Counted from the first letter of the stretch, positions 34,853 to 45,503 are shown. The stretch is 64,000 nucleotides of DNA from Bordetella flabilis (GCF_001676725.1 NZ_CP016172.1:1054001-1118000); one strand, 5' to 3'. Made by a program: numbers and translations. The notes: generated by a model not told the origin, from the sequence alone.

Positions 34853-35317
34853 ATGAAGACGTCCACCTCCACTTCTTCCGCAAGGCCCGCTGCTGCGGGG
34901 CCCGCCAGTCCCGCGTTGCCCCAGTTCGTCAGCCGCATGCTGCTTGCCGCGCTTTTCCTCGTGGCCGGTGTCGGCAAGGCCATCGCGCCGGCCGGCACCA
35001 TCGCCTACATCACGGCGGCCGGACTGCCCATGCCGCTGCTTAGCTACGCCGCGGCTTTGCTCATCGAGCTGGGCGGCGGGACGCTGCTGCTGCTGGGCTA
35101 CCGTACCCGTCTGGCGGCCATAGTGCTGGGCGTCTTCAGCATCGTGTCGGCGCTGGTGTTCCATCGTGCGATCGGCGATCCCGTCCAAATGACGAACTTC
35201 CTGAAGAACCTGGCCATCGCGGGCGGCATGTTCATGGTCGCCCTGCACGGTGCGGGCCGCTACAGCATGGACTACCGGAGCGCGCGCGGCATGAAGGCGG
35301 TGCCGGCGGTGGGCTGA
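34853..35317 (+). CDS. DoxX family membrane protein
   Basis: A 154-residue protein with four hydrophobic spans from about residue 28 (MLLAALFLVAGVGKAIAP) to 135, the typical DoxX plan with Lys after the first span. The N-terminal 22 residues are rich in Ser, Thr, Ala and Pro. Start ATG 34853 with AAGGG upstream. It is divergent from a LysR gene. A second DoxX gene occurs at 246-713, of different sequence. Confidence 0.82.
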   Translation: MKTSTSTSSARPAAAGPASPALPQFVSRMLLAALFLVAGVGKAIAPAGTIAYITAAGLPMPLLSYAAALLIELGGGTLLLLGYRTRLAAIVLGVFSIVSALVFHRAIGDPVQMTNFLKNLAIAGGMFMVALHGAGRYSMDYRSARGMKAVPAVG

Positions 35318-35570
35318 GGTCCGGGCATATCGGTTGCGCCTGGCTCGGGTTTTGACAGGAGAGCAATATGGCCCGAGCCACCACCCACGAAGTCACGACG
35401 TGCGCCACCGCCAGTTTCGACACCCTCCGTGGGAATGCGCGCGAGCACGGCGGCAGGCCCGCGCGGAATGGCGATCGACTGGCGCGCGCGTGAGCCGCGG
35501 GGCGCGCGATACCGACGCCGGCGCCATCGGGCGGTCCGGGCATAACCTGTCCACCCCGGGCGCAGGCGGG

Positions 35571-36611
35571 ATGTCCGGTGTCATGGACCCGCCCGGCAGG
35601 GCCGGCATCACGGCCCCGCGGGTGGCGGTGTTCCGGGCCTTGAACCTGGCCGATATGCTGTGCGCCGTGCCGGCGTTCAGGGCTTTGCGCAAGCGGCTGC
35701 CCGGCGCCGACATCGCGCTGGTCGGGCTGCCATGGGCCCGCGCATTCCAGACCCGCTATGCGCACTACCTGGATCGCTTCTTCGAATTCCCGGGCTATCC
35801 CGGCCTGCCGGAGGCCACCGCACGGCCTGACGACCTGGATGCCTTCTTCGCCTGTATGCACGCGCAGCGCTTCGATCGCTGCCTGCAATTGCATGGCGCC
35901 GGGCCCACCAGCAATCGGGTTGTGGCGCAGTTCGGCGGCCGGGAGGCGGTCGGCCTGGGCAACGCGGACGATGCCGCGTCGGTACGGGTATGGCCTTATC
36001 CATCGGATCGCCATGAGGTGCGGCGCACTCTCTATCTGCTGGAACAGTACCTGGATGCCGATGTCTCCGACGAGCGGCTCGAATTTCCTTTGCTTCCGGC
36101 GGACCGTGCCGAGCTGCATCGGTATCCCGACCTGGAATCGTGCACGCATCAGCCCTATGTTTGCCTGCAGCCGGGCGGACGGGACAGCGCCACGTGCTGG
36201 CCGCCCAGGTACTTCGCGCAAGTCGGCGACGTGCTGGCCGCGCGTGGCCTGCGGGTGATATTGACGGGCTCGCAGGGGGAGCGGTTGCTGGCACAGAAGG
36301 TCGCCGCGCAGATGCGGCATCCCGCCTGCATCGCGGCCTGCGATATGTCGCTCGGCGGTCATGCGGCGCTGCTGTCGCGCGCGCGGCTGCTGGTGTCCAA
36401 CGATACCGAGGTAGCCCAGCTGTCCGCCGCCTTGCACGTGCCCAGCGTGGTCGTGTTCCTGGCCACGGACCCTTTGCGCTGGGGTCCGCCGGCCGGCGGC
36501 CCGCACCGCGTGGTCGGGGGCTCTGCCATGCCGGAGGTCCCTGCCGTGCTGGACAGCGCGCTGGCGCTGCTCGAGGAAGCGTACCTGCCCGACGCCGCGC
36601 CTGTCCCGTAG
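35571..36611 (+). CDS. glycosyltransferase family 9 (heptosyltransferase-like)
   Basis: A 346-residue GT-B fold protein of the GT9 family. Typical elements are RVAVFRALNLADMLCAVPAF at the start, LVGLPWARAF, VCLQPGGRDSATCWPPRYFA near residue 200 and LLVSNDTEVAQLSAALHVPS near 280. GT9 enzymes add heptose or other sugars from nucleotide-activated donors to lipopolysaccharide. No other LPS genes are near, so the acceptor is unknown. The start could be ATG 35571 or ATG 35583; the frame is open to 35334. The gap after DoxX (35318-35570) holds nothing else I can support. Confidence 0.82.
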   Translation: MSGVMDPPGRAGITAPRVAVFRALNLADMLCAVPAFRALRKRLPGADIALVGLPWARAFQTRYAHYLDRFFEFPGYPGLPEATARPDDLDAFFACMHAQRFDRCLQLHGAGPTSNRVVAQFGGREAVGLGNADDAASVRVWPYPSDRHEVRRTLYLLEQYLDADVSDERLEFPLLPADRAELHRYPDLESCTHQPYVCLQPGGRDSATCWPPRYFAQVGDVLAARGLRVILTGSQGERLLAQKVAAQMRHPACIAACDMSLGGHAALLSRARLLVSNDTEVAQLSAALHVPSVVVFLATDPLRWGPPAGGPHRVVGGSAMPEVPAVLDSALALLEEAYLPDAAPVP

Positions 36612-36866
36612 CGGCGCCAGGCCGGCCCGGCGGCGCCACCGTTATTGCGATGGCCTCGCCCGGCTTACGGCGGCGCGTAATTCCTGCCCAACGTTGGGCC
36701 CGCATTGCGTTCGGGCGGGACGCAACCGCCAGCGGCGGGGCCGTGATCCGCGCGCCGCCACACGACGCGGAGCTGCATCGATGCGGGCCATCGCACATGG
36801 ACGGGCATGTCGAATGCGGGCGCGCCAAGGCTGGGGGCACCGTTTACCTTTGGTTCGGGAGGACCT

Positions 36867-37337
36867 ATGAAACTGAGCGATTCGATCGTGGCTGTCGCGC
36901 TGGGCGCCGCCGCCATGTACTACCTGGACCCGGAACTGGGCCGCCGCCGGCGCGCCATGCTGCGCGACCAGATGGTCGCGCGGCGCAACGAAGCCAGCCG
37001 CTACCTGGCCCGCAATGCGCGGCGCGCGGCCGGGGAATTGCAGGGCGCCGCGTATGGGGCGCGTTCCGCCATGGGCATGACGGGGGGGCCGGCCACCGAT
37101 GGGCAGTTGCGCGAGCGCATCCGCAGCGCGCTGGGACGCCTGGTCAGTACGCCGGGCTCGATCAATGTGGGCGTGGCCGGCGGCAATGTGCTGCTGACCG
37201 GGCATGTGCTGGCCGGCGAACGCGACAGGCTCGTCTCGTCCATCGCGGGCATGGATGGCGTGGAGCGCGTGTCCGACCAGATGGCGGTGTACGACGAGCC
37301 CGGCAATGTGCCGGAGCTGCAGGGCGCCAAGTCCTGA
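36867..37337 (+). CDS. BON domain protein
   Basis: A 156-residue protein. An N-terminal hydrophobic segment (IVAVALGAAAMYYL) is followed by a basic stretch (GRRRRAMLRDQ) and then a BON domain over residues 75-145 (QLRERIRSALGRL, NVGVAGGNVLLTGHV, GVERVSDQM). BON domains bind phospholipid or membrane surfaces and often accompany stress responses. The start ATG 36867 has GGGAGGACCT directly upstream. The 255 bases before it, after the GT9 gene, contain GC-rich repeats of GGCGCC that may act as a transcript end. Confidence 0.82.
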   Translation: MKLSDSIVAVALGAAAMYYLDPELGRRRRAMLRDQMVARRNEASRYLARNARRAAGELQGAAYGARSAMGMTGGPATDGQLRERIRSALGRLVSTPGSINVGVAGGNVLLTGHVLAGERDRLVSSIAGMDGVERVSDQMAVYDEPGNVPELQGAKS

Positions 37338-37493
37338 CACGCAGGCACCCCGGGTAAACCCCGCAGGCCGGATGGCATGCGATGGGTATCGCGTTGCTAG
37401 AATGGCCTGCCATGACGGGCCGAAGATGCCCGGGGCAGGCCGGTACCGAGACGCGCCCAGCGGCTCGCGGCCCGGGCGACGCGAGGGGTAACC

Positions 37494-39095
37494 ATGATCG
37501 TACGTACGTTGATCGCCGCCCTGGCGATGTGGTCCGCGCTGGCGCAGGGCCAGACCTTGCGCATCGGCCTGGCCTCCGAGCCGACGTCGATGGACCCGCA
37601 CTATCACCAGGCCACCCCCAACGATGCCCTTGCGGCGCATGTGTTCGAGACGCTGGTCGCGCAGGATGCCGGCATGAAGCTGGTGCCGGGCCTGGCGACG
37701 TCCTGGAAGCCGGTGGACGACACGACATGGGCGTTCACCCTGCGGCAGGGCGTGAAGTTCTCGAACGGCGCGCCCTTCACGCCGGAGGACGTCATCTTCA
37801 CGTTTTGCCGGGTGCTGAACAATCCCCAGGCCATTGCCGGTTCGTACGCGAATATCGCCCGCAAGATCGACAAGGTGCAGGTCAAGGACGGTTCGACCCT
37901 GCTGGTCACCACGAAGGCGCCGTATCCGCTGTTGGCCAACGACTTGTCGCGGATGTGGATACTGTGGAACGGCATCGCCGAACACGGCGCGATCAGCTTC
38001 GACCCGGACCGCAATTGCGGGGTGACGGGGCCGTGGCCGAAGATGGAAGACTTCAATTCCGGCAAGAATGCGATCGGGACCGGCCCATTCACCGTGAAGT
38101 CCTTCGTGCGGGGCACCGGGATCACGCTGGCCCGCAACGAGGCCTACTGGGGCGGCAAGCCGGCGTGGACCGAGGTCCGCATGGTGCCGGTGCCCAGCGC
38201 CGGCCCGCGCCTGACCGGCCTGTTGGCGGGCGACTTCGACCTGATCGAAAACCCCGCGGCGCGCGACCTGAAGCGGCTGCAGGGCGATCCCAAATTCAAG
38301 TACGTGGTCACGCCTTCTGTGCGGGTGCTCTTCCTGCAAATGGATGTGGCGCGCAGTCCCAGCCCGCAGGTCAGCGCGCCGGACGGGAAGAATCCCTTGC
38401 AGGACCTGCGGGTCCGGCAGGCGATCTCGATGGCGATCGACCGCAAGGCGATCACCGACCGCATCATGGACGGCGCGGCGACGCCGGCCAACCAGTTCCT
38501 GCCCGACGGCATGTTCGGCACCTTGCCGCACGCGCCCGTGCTGAAGTACGACCCGGCCGAGGCCAGGAAGCTGCTGGCGCAGGCCGGGTATCCTAATGGC
38601 TTTTCGATGACGCTGGCGGCGACCAACGACCGCTACATCAACGATGCCGGGGTCGCGCAGGCCGTGGCGCAGTATCTGTCGCGCGTGGGGATCAAGACGG
38701 AAGTGGACGCAATGACGCGCTCCGTGTTTTTTCCGCGGCGGGCCAAGCGCGAGTTCAGTTTCGCCATGGGCGGCTGGGGCTCGGATACCGGCGAGGCTTC
38801 ATCCTTCCTGACGTATTGGGTGACGTCGACGGATACGGAGCGGGGTCTGGGGACCAGCAATTACGGCGGGTTTTCCGACGCGGAGCTGGACAAGGTGTTC
38901 CGGCAGGCCATTACGACGGTGGATCCGGCGCAACGGGAAAAGCTGCTGCAGGAGTCGGTGCAGCGCACGCTGGCGCTGCTGCCCAGCATTCCGCTGCATT
39001 TCGAGAGCAGCACCTGGGCGTTCCGCTCGGATATCGCGTATGAAGGACGCGCCGATCAACTGACGCTGTCAGCTTCGGCCAGGCCCGCGCGCTGA
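37494..39095 (+). CDS. ABC transporter solute-binding protein, family 5 (peptide/nickel type)
   Basis: A 533-residue SBP_bac_5 protein with a short signal peptide (cleavage near LAQGQT, residue 19). Features are LRIGLASEPTSMDPHYH, LATSWKPVDDTTWAFTLRQG, FTPEDVIFTFCRV and LRVRQAISMAIDRKAI. Such receptors bind peptides, nickel chelates or glutathione for ABC importers. The permease and ATPase genes are not adjacent on this side; the gene stands alone, with the convergent BCCT gene downstream. The ligand is unknown. Confidence 0.88.
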   Translation: MIVRTLIAALAMWSALAQGQTLRIGLASEPTSMDPHYHQATPNDALAAHVFETLVAQDAGMKLVPGLATSWKPVDDTTWAFTLRQGVKFSNGAPFTPEDVIFTFCRVLNNPQAIAGSYANIARKIDKVQVKDGSTLLVTTKAPYPLLANDLSRMWILWNGIAEHGAISFDPDRNCGVTGPWPKMEDFNSGKNAIGTGPFTVKSFVRGTGITLARNEAYWGGKPAWTEVRMVPVPSAGPRLTGLLAGDFDLIENPAARDLKRLQGDPKFKYVVTPSVRVLFLQMDVARSPSPQVSAPDGKNPLQDLRVRQAISMAIDRKAITDRIMDGAATPANQFLPDGMFGTLPHAPVLKYDPAEARKLLAQAGYPNGFSMTLAATNDRYINDAGVAQAVAQYLSRVGIKTEVDAMTRSVFFPRRAKREFSFAMGGWGSDTGEASSFLTYWVTSTDTERGLGTSNYGGFSDAELDKVFRQAITTVDPAQREKLLQESVQRTLALLPSIPLHFESSTWAFRSDIAYEGRADQLTLSASARPAR

Positions 39096-39198
39096 CGCGC
39101 CGGGCCCGCCGCGTACCGGTGTGCCCCAGGGCGCGTATCCGCCGGCGGACCGAAGGCTGCATGCGGCCGCGGCGCGCCGTGCCTGCGGCCTTGCGCCA

Positions 39199-41196
39199 TC
39201 AGCGATTGCGGTCCGGGGAGCCGACGTACAGGGCGGTTTCACGGGACGAGACGATCGCCTGGTAGCGTTCGAACTGGGTCAGCACATCGTTGATCAGTTG
39301 CCCGGCCGTACAGCCCATGACATCGTAGCCGGCGCGGCCGCCGGGAAAGACCGTGCGGGCATGCCATTCGTGCGGCCGCCGTGCATCCGATCCGGTGGTG
39401 CCCGCGGCCGAGAAAACGGGGAGCAGGTGCCGCTGCGCCTGTATTCCATAGCTGAAGTCGCGCGCGCCTTCCGCCGGCACGGTCAGGGTGAGCATGCCGT
39501 CTTCCTGGCGTGCGACGTGCGCCGGCCGGCCGCGCCGGCTGATCTCCGCGGCCACGTCGCGTAGCGCGGGCGCGGCGACCTCGTCGATGAAGCGCAGCAC
39601 TTCTTCGCGTGTCGGGGTGTGCAGGATGGCATGCACCCGCGCGCGCCAGTTCGGCTCGGCGCCGGGAGCCCGGGACGGGCTGGCGACCAGGGTCTGCGTG
39701 CGCGCCATGTCGGCGCGCATGCCGCGCACCAGGCCGACGACCAGCAGCAGCATGATGATGGCGAAGGGCAGGGCGCTGGCCAGCGTGACGGTCTGCAAGG
39801 CGGACAAGCCGCCCGCCAGCATGAGCAAGGCGGCGGCCAGCCCCTCCAGGCTGCACCAGTAAATGCGTTGCCATACCGGTGCGTCTTCCACACCGCCGGC
39901 GGCCAGGGTGTCGATGACCAGCGACCCGGAATCGGCCGACGTGACGAAAAATACCGCCACCAGCAGCACGGCCAGTGTCGACGTCACGCCCGACCATGGC
40001 AACCGCTGCAGGAACTGGAATAGCGCGATCGGGACATCCTTGGCGACCTCGGCGGAGATCTGGCCGGCCGCCGTACCCATGTCGAGGAATATGGCGGTGT
40101 TGCCGAAGACCGTCATCCACAGGAAGGTGAACAGCGCCGGCGCCAGCAGGACGCTGAGGACGAACTGGCGCACCGTGCGGCCGCGCGAAATCCGCGCGAT
40201 GAACATGCCGACGAAGGGCGACCACGCGATCCACCACGCCCAATAGAACAGGGTCCAGCTGCTCATCCAGTCGCGCGGGCGGTAGGCGTAGATGTTGAAG
40301 GTGCGCAGGAAGAAGTTGTCCAGGTAGGCGCCGATGTTCTGCACGAAAGCTTTCAGCAGAAAGACGGTGGGCCCGGCGGCAAGCACGAACAGCATCAGCG
40401 TAATGGCCAGGAGCAGGTTCAGTTCCGAAAGCCGGCGGATGCCGACATCCAGGCCGCTGACCACGGACAGCGTCGCCAGGGCCGTGACCCCGGCGATCAG
40501 CACGACGTGCACCCAGTCGTTCTGCGGCAGGCCCACCAGGTGCGCCAGGCCGGCGTTGATCTGCAGCACGCCGAAGCCCATGGATGTGGCGATGCCGAAC
40601 AGGGTGCCGCATACGGCGAAGATATCGACGGTGTCGCCCATCCAGCCGTTGATGCGCTCGCGCAGCAAGGGATACAGCCCGGAGCGTACGGTCAGCGGCA
40701 GGTTGTAGCGAAAGCTGAAGTACGCCAGCGACAGGCCGACGATGCCGTAGATCGCCCAGGCGTGCACGCCCCAATGGAAAAACGTGATGACCATGGCCTG
40801 GCGGGCGGCGGCGATGGTGCCGCCCTGGCCTTCCGGCGGCGCGGAGAAATGCTGGATGGGTTCGGCCACGGCAAAGAACATTAGGCCGATGCCCATGCCC
40901 GCCGCGAACAGCATCGCCAGCCAGGTGGGATAGCTGTATTCAGGCGTGGCGTCGTCCGGGCCCAGCTTCAGGTTGCCGTACCGGCTGACGGCCAGGAAAA
41001 CCGCCGCGCCCAGGAAAATGGCCACCGCCAGGATGTAGAACCAGCCGAAGCCGTTGATGATCCCGCTTTGCAAATGGCTGAAGAAGCTTTCGGCCCGGTG
41101 GGGAAACAGGACGCCCACCGCCAGGAACAGCGCAACGATGCCCGTTGCGCCCCAGAAGACCCGCGGATTCATCGTCGACCGCAGTTTCATTGGCAT
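39199..41196 (-). CDS. betT: BCCT family choline/betaine transporter, BetT-like
   Basis: A 665-residue BCCT carrier with 12 spans in the first 510 residues and a cytoplasmic C-terminal domain of about 150 residues, the BetT architecture. Core features are [19 protein letters not shown] near residue 98, [19 protein letters not shown] near 145 and the Trp-rich [20 protein letters not shown] span near 315, which forms the aromatic cage for the trimethylammonium group. The long C-terminus is linked to osmotic regulation in BetT. The start ATG 41196 has GGAAGGAGG upstream. No choline dehydrogenase genes are nearby. Confidence 0.88.
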   Translation of the reverse strand: MPMKLRSTMNPRVFWGATGIVALFLAVGVLFPHRAESFFSHLQSGIINGFGWFYILAVAIFLGAAVFLAVSRYGNLKLGPDDATPEYSYPTWLAMLFAAGMGIGLMFFAVAEPIQHFSAPPEGQGGTIAAARQAMVITFFHWGVHAWAIYGIVGLSLAYFSFRYNLPLTVRSGLYPLLRERINGWMGDTVDIFAVCGTLFGIATSMGFGVLQINAGLAHLVGLPQNDWVHVVLIAGVTALATLSVVSGLDVGIRRLSELNLLLAITLMLFVLAAGPTVFLLKAFVQNIGAYLDNFFLRTFNIYAYRPRDWMSSWTLFYWAWWIAWSPFVGMFIARISRGRTVRQFVLSVLLAPALFTFLWMTVFGNTAIFLDMGTAAGQISAEVAKDVPIALFQFLQRLPWSGVTSTLAVLLVAVFFVTSADSGSLVIDTLAAGGVEDAPVWQRIYWCSLEGLAAALLMLAGGLSALQTVTLASALPFAIIMLLLVVGLVRGMRADMARTQTLVASPSRAPGAEPNWRARVHAILHTPTREEVLRFIDEVAAPALRDVAAEISRRGRPAHVARQEDGMLTLTVPAEGARDFSYGIQAQRHLLPVFSAAGTTGSDARRPHEWHARTVFPGGRAGYDVMGCTAGQLINDVLTQFERYQAIVSSRETALYVGSPDRNR

Positions 41197-41349
41197 GTTG
41201 CCTCCTTCCGTACATCAAGCCGGAAGTATAAAAGCGCCCCGCGCGTGGTACGGCGCGAAGTGTTCGTCACGGCGGGCAGGGCGTCGAGCGTCTTTGGGTT
41301 GATTGCCCGGCCGGCTGCCGCCGGCACTGGCGCCAAACCGTAGCAGCGC

Positions 41350-41898
41350 CTACGCCCGCATGGCCGCCGTCCGGAAGGCCAGCTGCGCCACGGGCAGGGC
41401 TTCGATCATCACGCCATAACTGCCGATGGCGGCCAGCGTGGCGTTGTGGTGCAGGCGTATGCGGTCCGCGTCCGCATGCGGCTTGTCGTGCGTGGTGTGC
41501 GCATCGGCCACCAGCGTCACGTCATAGCCCAGTGCCGCCGCGTGCCGGACCGTGCTGTCCACGCAGAACTCGCTGGCGTAGCCGCACACGACCAGATGGC
41601 GCGTACCCTGCGCTTCCAGGATCCGCGCAAGGCCGGTGCGCAGGAAGGCGTCGGACGCGGACTTGCGGATCCGCGGGTCGTCGGCCGCGGCCTGCAGGGC
41701 GGCGTCCAGTTCCCAGGCCGGCGTGCCCGGCACCAGATGGCGATCCTCGTGCTGGACGAAGATCACCGGCGCGCCGGCGGCGCGGGCCGCCCGGATGGCG
41801 GCGTTGATCTGCCCCAGCGTTTCCTCGGCACGGCCGGGGCGCGGCTGCGGCGCGAACAGTCCGTGCTGGACATCGATGATCAGCAAGGCGGAGGTCAT
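41350..41898 (-). CDS. isochorismatase family cysteine hydrolase
   Basis: A 182-residue cysteine hydrolase with the candidate triad Asp9 (LLIIDVQHGLF), Lys79 (RIRKSASDAF) and Cys112 (GYASEFCVDSTVRHA), as in nicotinamidase/isochorismatase-like enzymes. Substrate is unknown. Its start overlaps the stop of the M23 peptidase gene by four bases, so it is co-transcribed with that gene and the ABC exporter gene upstream. A different family member is encoded at 5609-6298. Confidence 0.87.
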   Translation of the reverse strand: MTSALLIIDVQHGLFAPQPRPGRAEETLGQINAAIRAARAAGAPVIFVQHEDRHLVPGTPAWELDAALQAAADDPRIRKSASDAFLRTGLARILEAQGTRHLVVCGYASEFCVDSTVRHAAALGYDVTLVADAHTTHDKPHADADRIRLHHNATLAAIGSYGVMIEALPVAQLAFRTAAMRA

Positions 41899-42458
41899 GG
41901 CGGCGCGGGCGAAGGGGTGCCGGCTGTCCGAGGCGGCGCGGTAAGCAGCGGATACGGATTGATGGCCCCGCCTGGCGCGTAGACGCCGTAGTGCAGGTGG
42001 GGCGGCGTCGTGCGGGCGTTGCCGGTGTTGCCGACATAGCCCAGCGGCGTTCCCGCGACGACATGGTCGCCGGGCTGGACGTCCGCGTAGTCATCCAGGT
42101 GGGCATAGTAGTGCATCTGCCGTCCGGGGCCGTAGACCCAGACCACCTTGCCGCCCAGGCTATTGGTGCCGACGCGCGTGACCACGCCTTCGGTCGCGCT
42201 GAGCACCGGCGTGCCGCGGCGCGCGAAGATGTCGATTCCCTGATGCTTCCGGCCTTCCGATCGTGCGGCGTTCCAGGTGTCGACGAGCTGGCGTGGCGTG
42301 ACCCCGGATACCGGTACGGGCAGCGAGTTTGGCGCCTCCTGCAGGGACAGCCGCGCCATGTGCCAGGGCGCGCGCCACGCATCCGGCAGGCGCGGCCATA
42401 GCCACCAGGCGCCGGCGGCCAGGGCGATCACGATCAGCAGACGCAGGACGGTCGCCAT
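41895..42458 (-). CDS. M23 family metallopeptidase, membrane-anchored
   Basis: A 187-residue protein with an N-terminal membrane segment (residues 4-22) and a LytM/M23 domain. The zinc ligands are visible: His72 and Asp76 in HQGIDIF and His156 in HLHYG, with His154 as the catalytic partner; MHYYAHLDDY carries the usual His120. All key residues are present, so it is probably an active peptidoglycan endopeptidase in the periplasm. It lies 13 bases after the ABC exporter gene and overlaps the cysteine hydrolase gene. Confidence 0.88.
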   Translation of the reverse strand: MATVLRLLIVIALAAGAWWLWPRLPDAWRAPWHMARLSLQEAPNSLPVPVSGVTPRQLVDTWNAARSEGRKHQGIDIFARRGTPVLSATEGVVTRVGTNSLGGKVVWVYGPGRQMHYYAHLDDYADVQPGDHVVAGTPLGYVGNTGNARTTPPHLHYGVYAPGGAINPYPLLTAPPRTAGTPSPAPP

Positions 42459-42471
42459 GGCGGCACGCGTC

Positions 42472-44307
42472 TCATGCGCTGCGCAGCGCGTGGGGCAGGT
42501 CCTGCGCCTGCGGCCCGCTGGTCAGCGACAAGGCTTGCCGCTCGTACAGGCGGCGGTATACGCCATCGGGCAGCTGGACCAGGGCGTCGTGGGTGCCTTG
42601 TTCGACGATGCGGCCTTTTTCCAGCACGATCAGCCGATCCAGCGACCGCACCGTCGACAGGCGGTGCGCAACCACCAGCGTGGTGCGGCCCACCATGAGC
42701 CGTTCCATGGCTTGCTGGATCAGCATTTCGCTTTCGCTGTCCAGGCTGGAGGTGGCCTCGTCCAGGATGAGGACACGGGCGTTGGCCAGGAAGGCGCGCG
42801 CAATGGCCACGCGCTGGCGCTCGCCGCCGGAAAGCTTGACGCCTCGCTCGCCCACCAGGGTTTCGTAGCCGCGCGGCAGCGTCGTGATGAAGTCATGCGC
42901 GCTGGCCAGGCGCGCCGCGGCTTCGATATCGGCGCGCGAAGCGCCCGGACGCGCGTAGGCGATGTTCTCGGCCAGGGTGCGGTGGAACAGGATGGGTTCC
43001 TGCTGCACGATGGCGATCTGTTCGCGCAGCGACGACTGCTGGACTTGCGCGATGTCCTGTCCGTCGATGGTGATCGCGCCGGCGTTCAGGTCGTACATGC
43101 GCTGGATGAGCTTCACCAGGGTGGTCTTGCCGGAGCCGGAATGTCCGACCAGGCCCACGCGCTCGCCGGGCGCGATGTGCAGGGTGAAGTCCTTGTACAG
43201 CGGCGTGGCGTGGCCGCCGTACTGGAAGGTGACGTGGTCGAAGCGGATATCGCCCCGCGTGATGGAGATGGGCCGCGCGCCGGGCCGGTCCGCGATGCCG
43301 AGCGGCTGCCGCGCCATGCCGACCAGTTCCTCCATGTCGTTGACCGAACGCTGCAGGTTGCGCACGTGCATGCCGACGTCGCGCATATACCCCTGCAGGA
43401 TGAAGAACATCGTCAGCGCGAACGCGATATCGCCCGCGTTGGCGCGGTCGCCGGCCCACAGGAGCAGGGCGGCGCCCACCATGGCGGTGCGCATGACGAC
43501 CAGCATGATGCCCTGCACGCCGCCGTTCAGCGTGCCGCGCAGCCAGGTCCGCAAGGTGCGGCGCTTCCACTTGTTCACGATGCGGCCGAGTCGCGCTTCC
43601 TCGCGCGCTTCCGCCCCGAAGGCCTTGACCACGGCGTTGCAGCTGATGGCGTCGGCCAGCGCGCCCCCGAGCCGCGTGTCCCAGCTATTGGCCAGCCGCG
43701 CCGACGGCGCGACATAAGCCAGGGACAGCGTCACGGTGACAGCCAGGTAGATAAGCGCGCCGCCCCCCACGATGGCGCCCATCACCGGCCAGTGCGTGCC
43801 CAGCAGCGCCGTTGCGCCCACCAGCATGATCAGCGACGGGAGCAGCGCCACCAGCAGCGTATCGTTCAGCAGGTCCAGGGCCCAGATGCCGCGCGTGATC
43901 TTGCGCACGGTCGAGCCGGCGAAGGTGTTGGCATGCCAGTCGCTGGAAAACCGCTGGACGCGGTGGAAGGCGTCGCCGCAGATGCCGCTCATCATCCTGA
44001 GCGTCATGAAGGATATGACCGCAAAGGCGTATTGGCGCAGCAGCATGCTGGCCAGCCCCAGGCCGACCAGCAGGCCGAAGGCCCAGACCGCCGCATGCCA
44101 GGTGGCCGGATTGTCGGCGGTGCCCGAGGTGACCGCGTCGATGAGCCGGCCGGCGTACATGGGCGTGACTACATCGGCCAGGGCCGACAACAGCACCAGG
44201 CTGCCGATCAGGAAGATGCGGCCGGGCTGCTGCCGCCAATGGTGAAAGGTGAAACCGAGGACATTCTTGAAAACGTGTCCTCGCAGGTCGATTCGGGTGC
44301 GCTTCAT
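42472..44307 (-). CDS. ABC exporter, fused membrane and ATPase domains
   Basis: A 611-residue half-transporter. Six spans occupy residues 30-320. The ATPase has Walker A GHSGSGKTTL near residue 387, the signature LSGGERQRVAIARAFL near 492 and Walker B VLILDEATSSLD near 512. It would act as a homodimer, MsbA-like in plan; the substrate may be a lipid, drug or peptide. The start is ATG 44307. Upstream 52 bases away is the YihY gene; downstream are M23 peptidase and cysteine hydrolase genes in the same direction. Confidence 0.9.
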   Translation of the reverse strand: MKRTRIDLRGHVFKNVLGFTFHHWRQQPGRIFLIGSLVLLSALADVVTPMYAGRLIDAVTSGTADNPATWHAAVWAFGLLVGLGLASMLLRQYAFAVISFMTLRMMSGICGDAFHRVQRFSSDWHANTFAGSTVRKITRGIWALDLLNDTLLVALLPSLIMLVGATALLGTHWPVMGAIVGGGALIYLAVTVTLSLAYVAPSARLANSWDTRLGGALADAISCNAVVKAFGAEAREEARLGRIVNKWKRRTLRTWLRGTLNGGVQGIMLVVMRTAMVGAALLLWAGDRANAGDIAFALTMFFILQGYMRDVGMHVRNLQRSVNDMEELVGMARQPLGIADRPGARPISITRGDIRFDHVTFQYGGHATPLYKDFTLHIAPGERVGLVGHSGSGKTTLVKLIQRMYDLNAGAITIDGQDIAQVQQSSLREQIAIVQQEPILFHRTLAENIAYARPGASRADIEAAARLASAHDFITTLPRGYETLVGERGVKLSGGERQRVAIARAFLANARVLILDEATSSLDSESEMLIQQAMERLMVGRTTLVVAHRLSTVRSLDRLIVLEKGRIVEQGTHDALVQLPDGVYRRLYERQALSLTSGPQAQDLPHALRSA

Positions 44308-44359
44308 GGGGGAGCTTCGATGGGCCGCGCCCGGTGGGCGCGGCAGGGAGACCTGCCTA

Positions 44360-45274
44360 TTATCGCCCCGGCAGCGGAGGGCCTTCGGCAGTCAGGGCGT
44401 TCGCCGGCTGTGCGCCTGCCTGCGACATGGCGCGGCGCGACCCATGCTCGTTCGCATACACCCACGTGAATTCCGCGCCCAGCAGGAAGACCTGGGCGGC
44501 GTAGTAGACCCAGATCAGCACGACCACCAGGGAGCCGGCCGCCGCATAGGATGAGGCGACCGAGGCCTTGCCCACATACAGGCCGATCAGGAACTTGCCG
44601 ATCTCGAAGAGCACCGCCGTGACGAAGGCGCCCGTCCAGACATCGCGCCATGCGACCGATGCCTGTGGCATGAAGCGGTAGATCATCGCGAACAGCAGCG
44701 TCAGGATGCCCAGCGTGATCACGATGTTCAGGGCCTGCAGCATGATTTCCCAAACAGGCAGCAGGCCGGCGGCCCAACTGCCCAGCGCCCCCAGGACGGT
44801 GCTGATCACCAGGGAGACCATCAGCAGGAAGGCCAGCGCGAGGACCAGGCCGAAGGACAGCAGGCGCGCGCGCAGCATGCTCCAGATGCCGGACTGCTTT
44901 TTCGCTTCCACCCGCCAGATCCGGTCCAGGGCGCTTTGCAGTTCCGCGAACACGGTCGTCGCCCCAACCACCAGAACGATGACGCTGATGATGGTCGCCA
45001 CCATTCCCTGGGTCGGTTCCTGGGCGCCCTGCACCACGCTCTCCACGGCCTTGGCGCCGTCGGGACCGACCAGGGCGTTGATCTGCTCGAACAACTGCCC
45101 TTGTACCGCTTCGCGGCTCCAGAAAAAGCCCGCCACGGCGATGACGATGATGACCAGCGGCGCCAGGGAGAAGACGGTGTAGAAGGCGATGGCGGCGCCC
45201 ATGCTGGGCGCGTAGTCGTCCAGCCAGGCGCTGACCGCCTGCTTGACCAGGCCGAAGAATCGTTTGATGTGCAT
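44360..45274 (-). CDS. YihY/virulence factor BrkB family membrane protein
   Basis: A 304-residue membrane protein with six spans. The N-terminal YAPSMGAAIAFYTVFSLAPL is the hallmark of the YihY/BrkB family; GTGAF-type residues before span 5 and SSYAAAGSLVVVLIWVYYAA in the last spans fit too. BrkB was first linked to serum resistance in Bordetella pertussis, and the old ribonuclease BN label is wrong. Transport role is unproven. The start ATG 45274 has GGAG eight bases upstream. It may head an operon with the ABC exporter, M23 peptidase and cysteine hydrolase. Confidence 0.88.
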   Translation of the reverse strand: MHIKRFFGLVKQAVSAWLDDYAPSMGAAIAFYTVFSLAPLVIIVIAVAGFFWSREAVQGQLFEQINALVGPDGAKAVESVVQGAQEPTQGMVATIISVIVLVVGATTVFAELQSALDRIWRVEAKKQSGIWSMLRARLLSFGLVLALAFLLMVSLVISTVLGALGSWAAGLLPVWEIMLQALNIVITLGILTLLFAMIYRFMPQASVAWRDVWTGAFVTAVLFEIGKFLIGLYVGKASVASSYAAAGSLVVVLIWVYYAAQVFLLGAEFTWVYANEHGSRRAMSQAGAQPANALTAEGPPLPGR

Positions 45275-45503
45275 GGCGGGCTCCGCGGCTGTGAATGCGC
45301 GCGGGGCGCAAACACTGTGCCGGGTGCCCGGACAGCGCGGTGGCCGCACGCACGATGTCCGGACCGCCACGCCCGCAAACCTCAACAAAATTCTGTTCTG
45401 AACCATGCAAAACATGGGTTTCGCGCAGGTTTGTGCATCAATAATGGACCCGGGCGCCGCCATCCGCGGCGCGTCCGCCAGAAAACCTATACGGAGACGA
45501 CTT

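Noticed and set aside
35334..35570. N-terminal extension of the GT9 protein
   Set aside because: The extra residues are Arg/His-rich, unlike GT9 proteins, which start close to the first beta strand.
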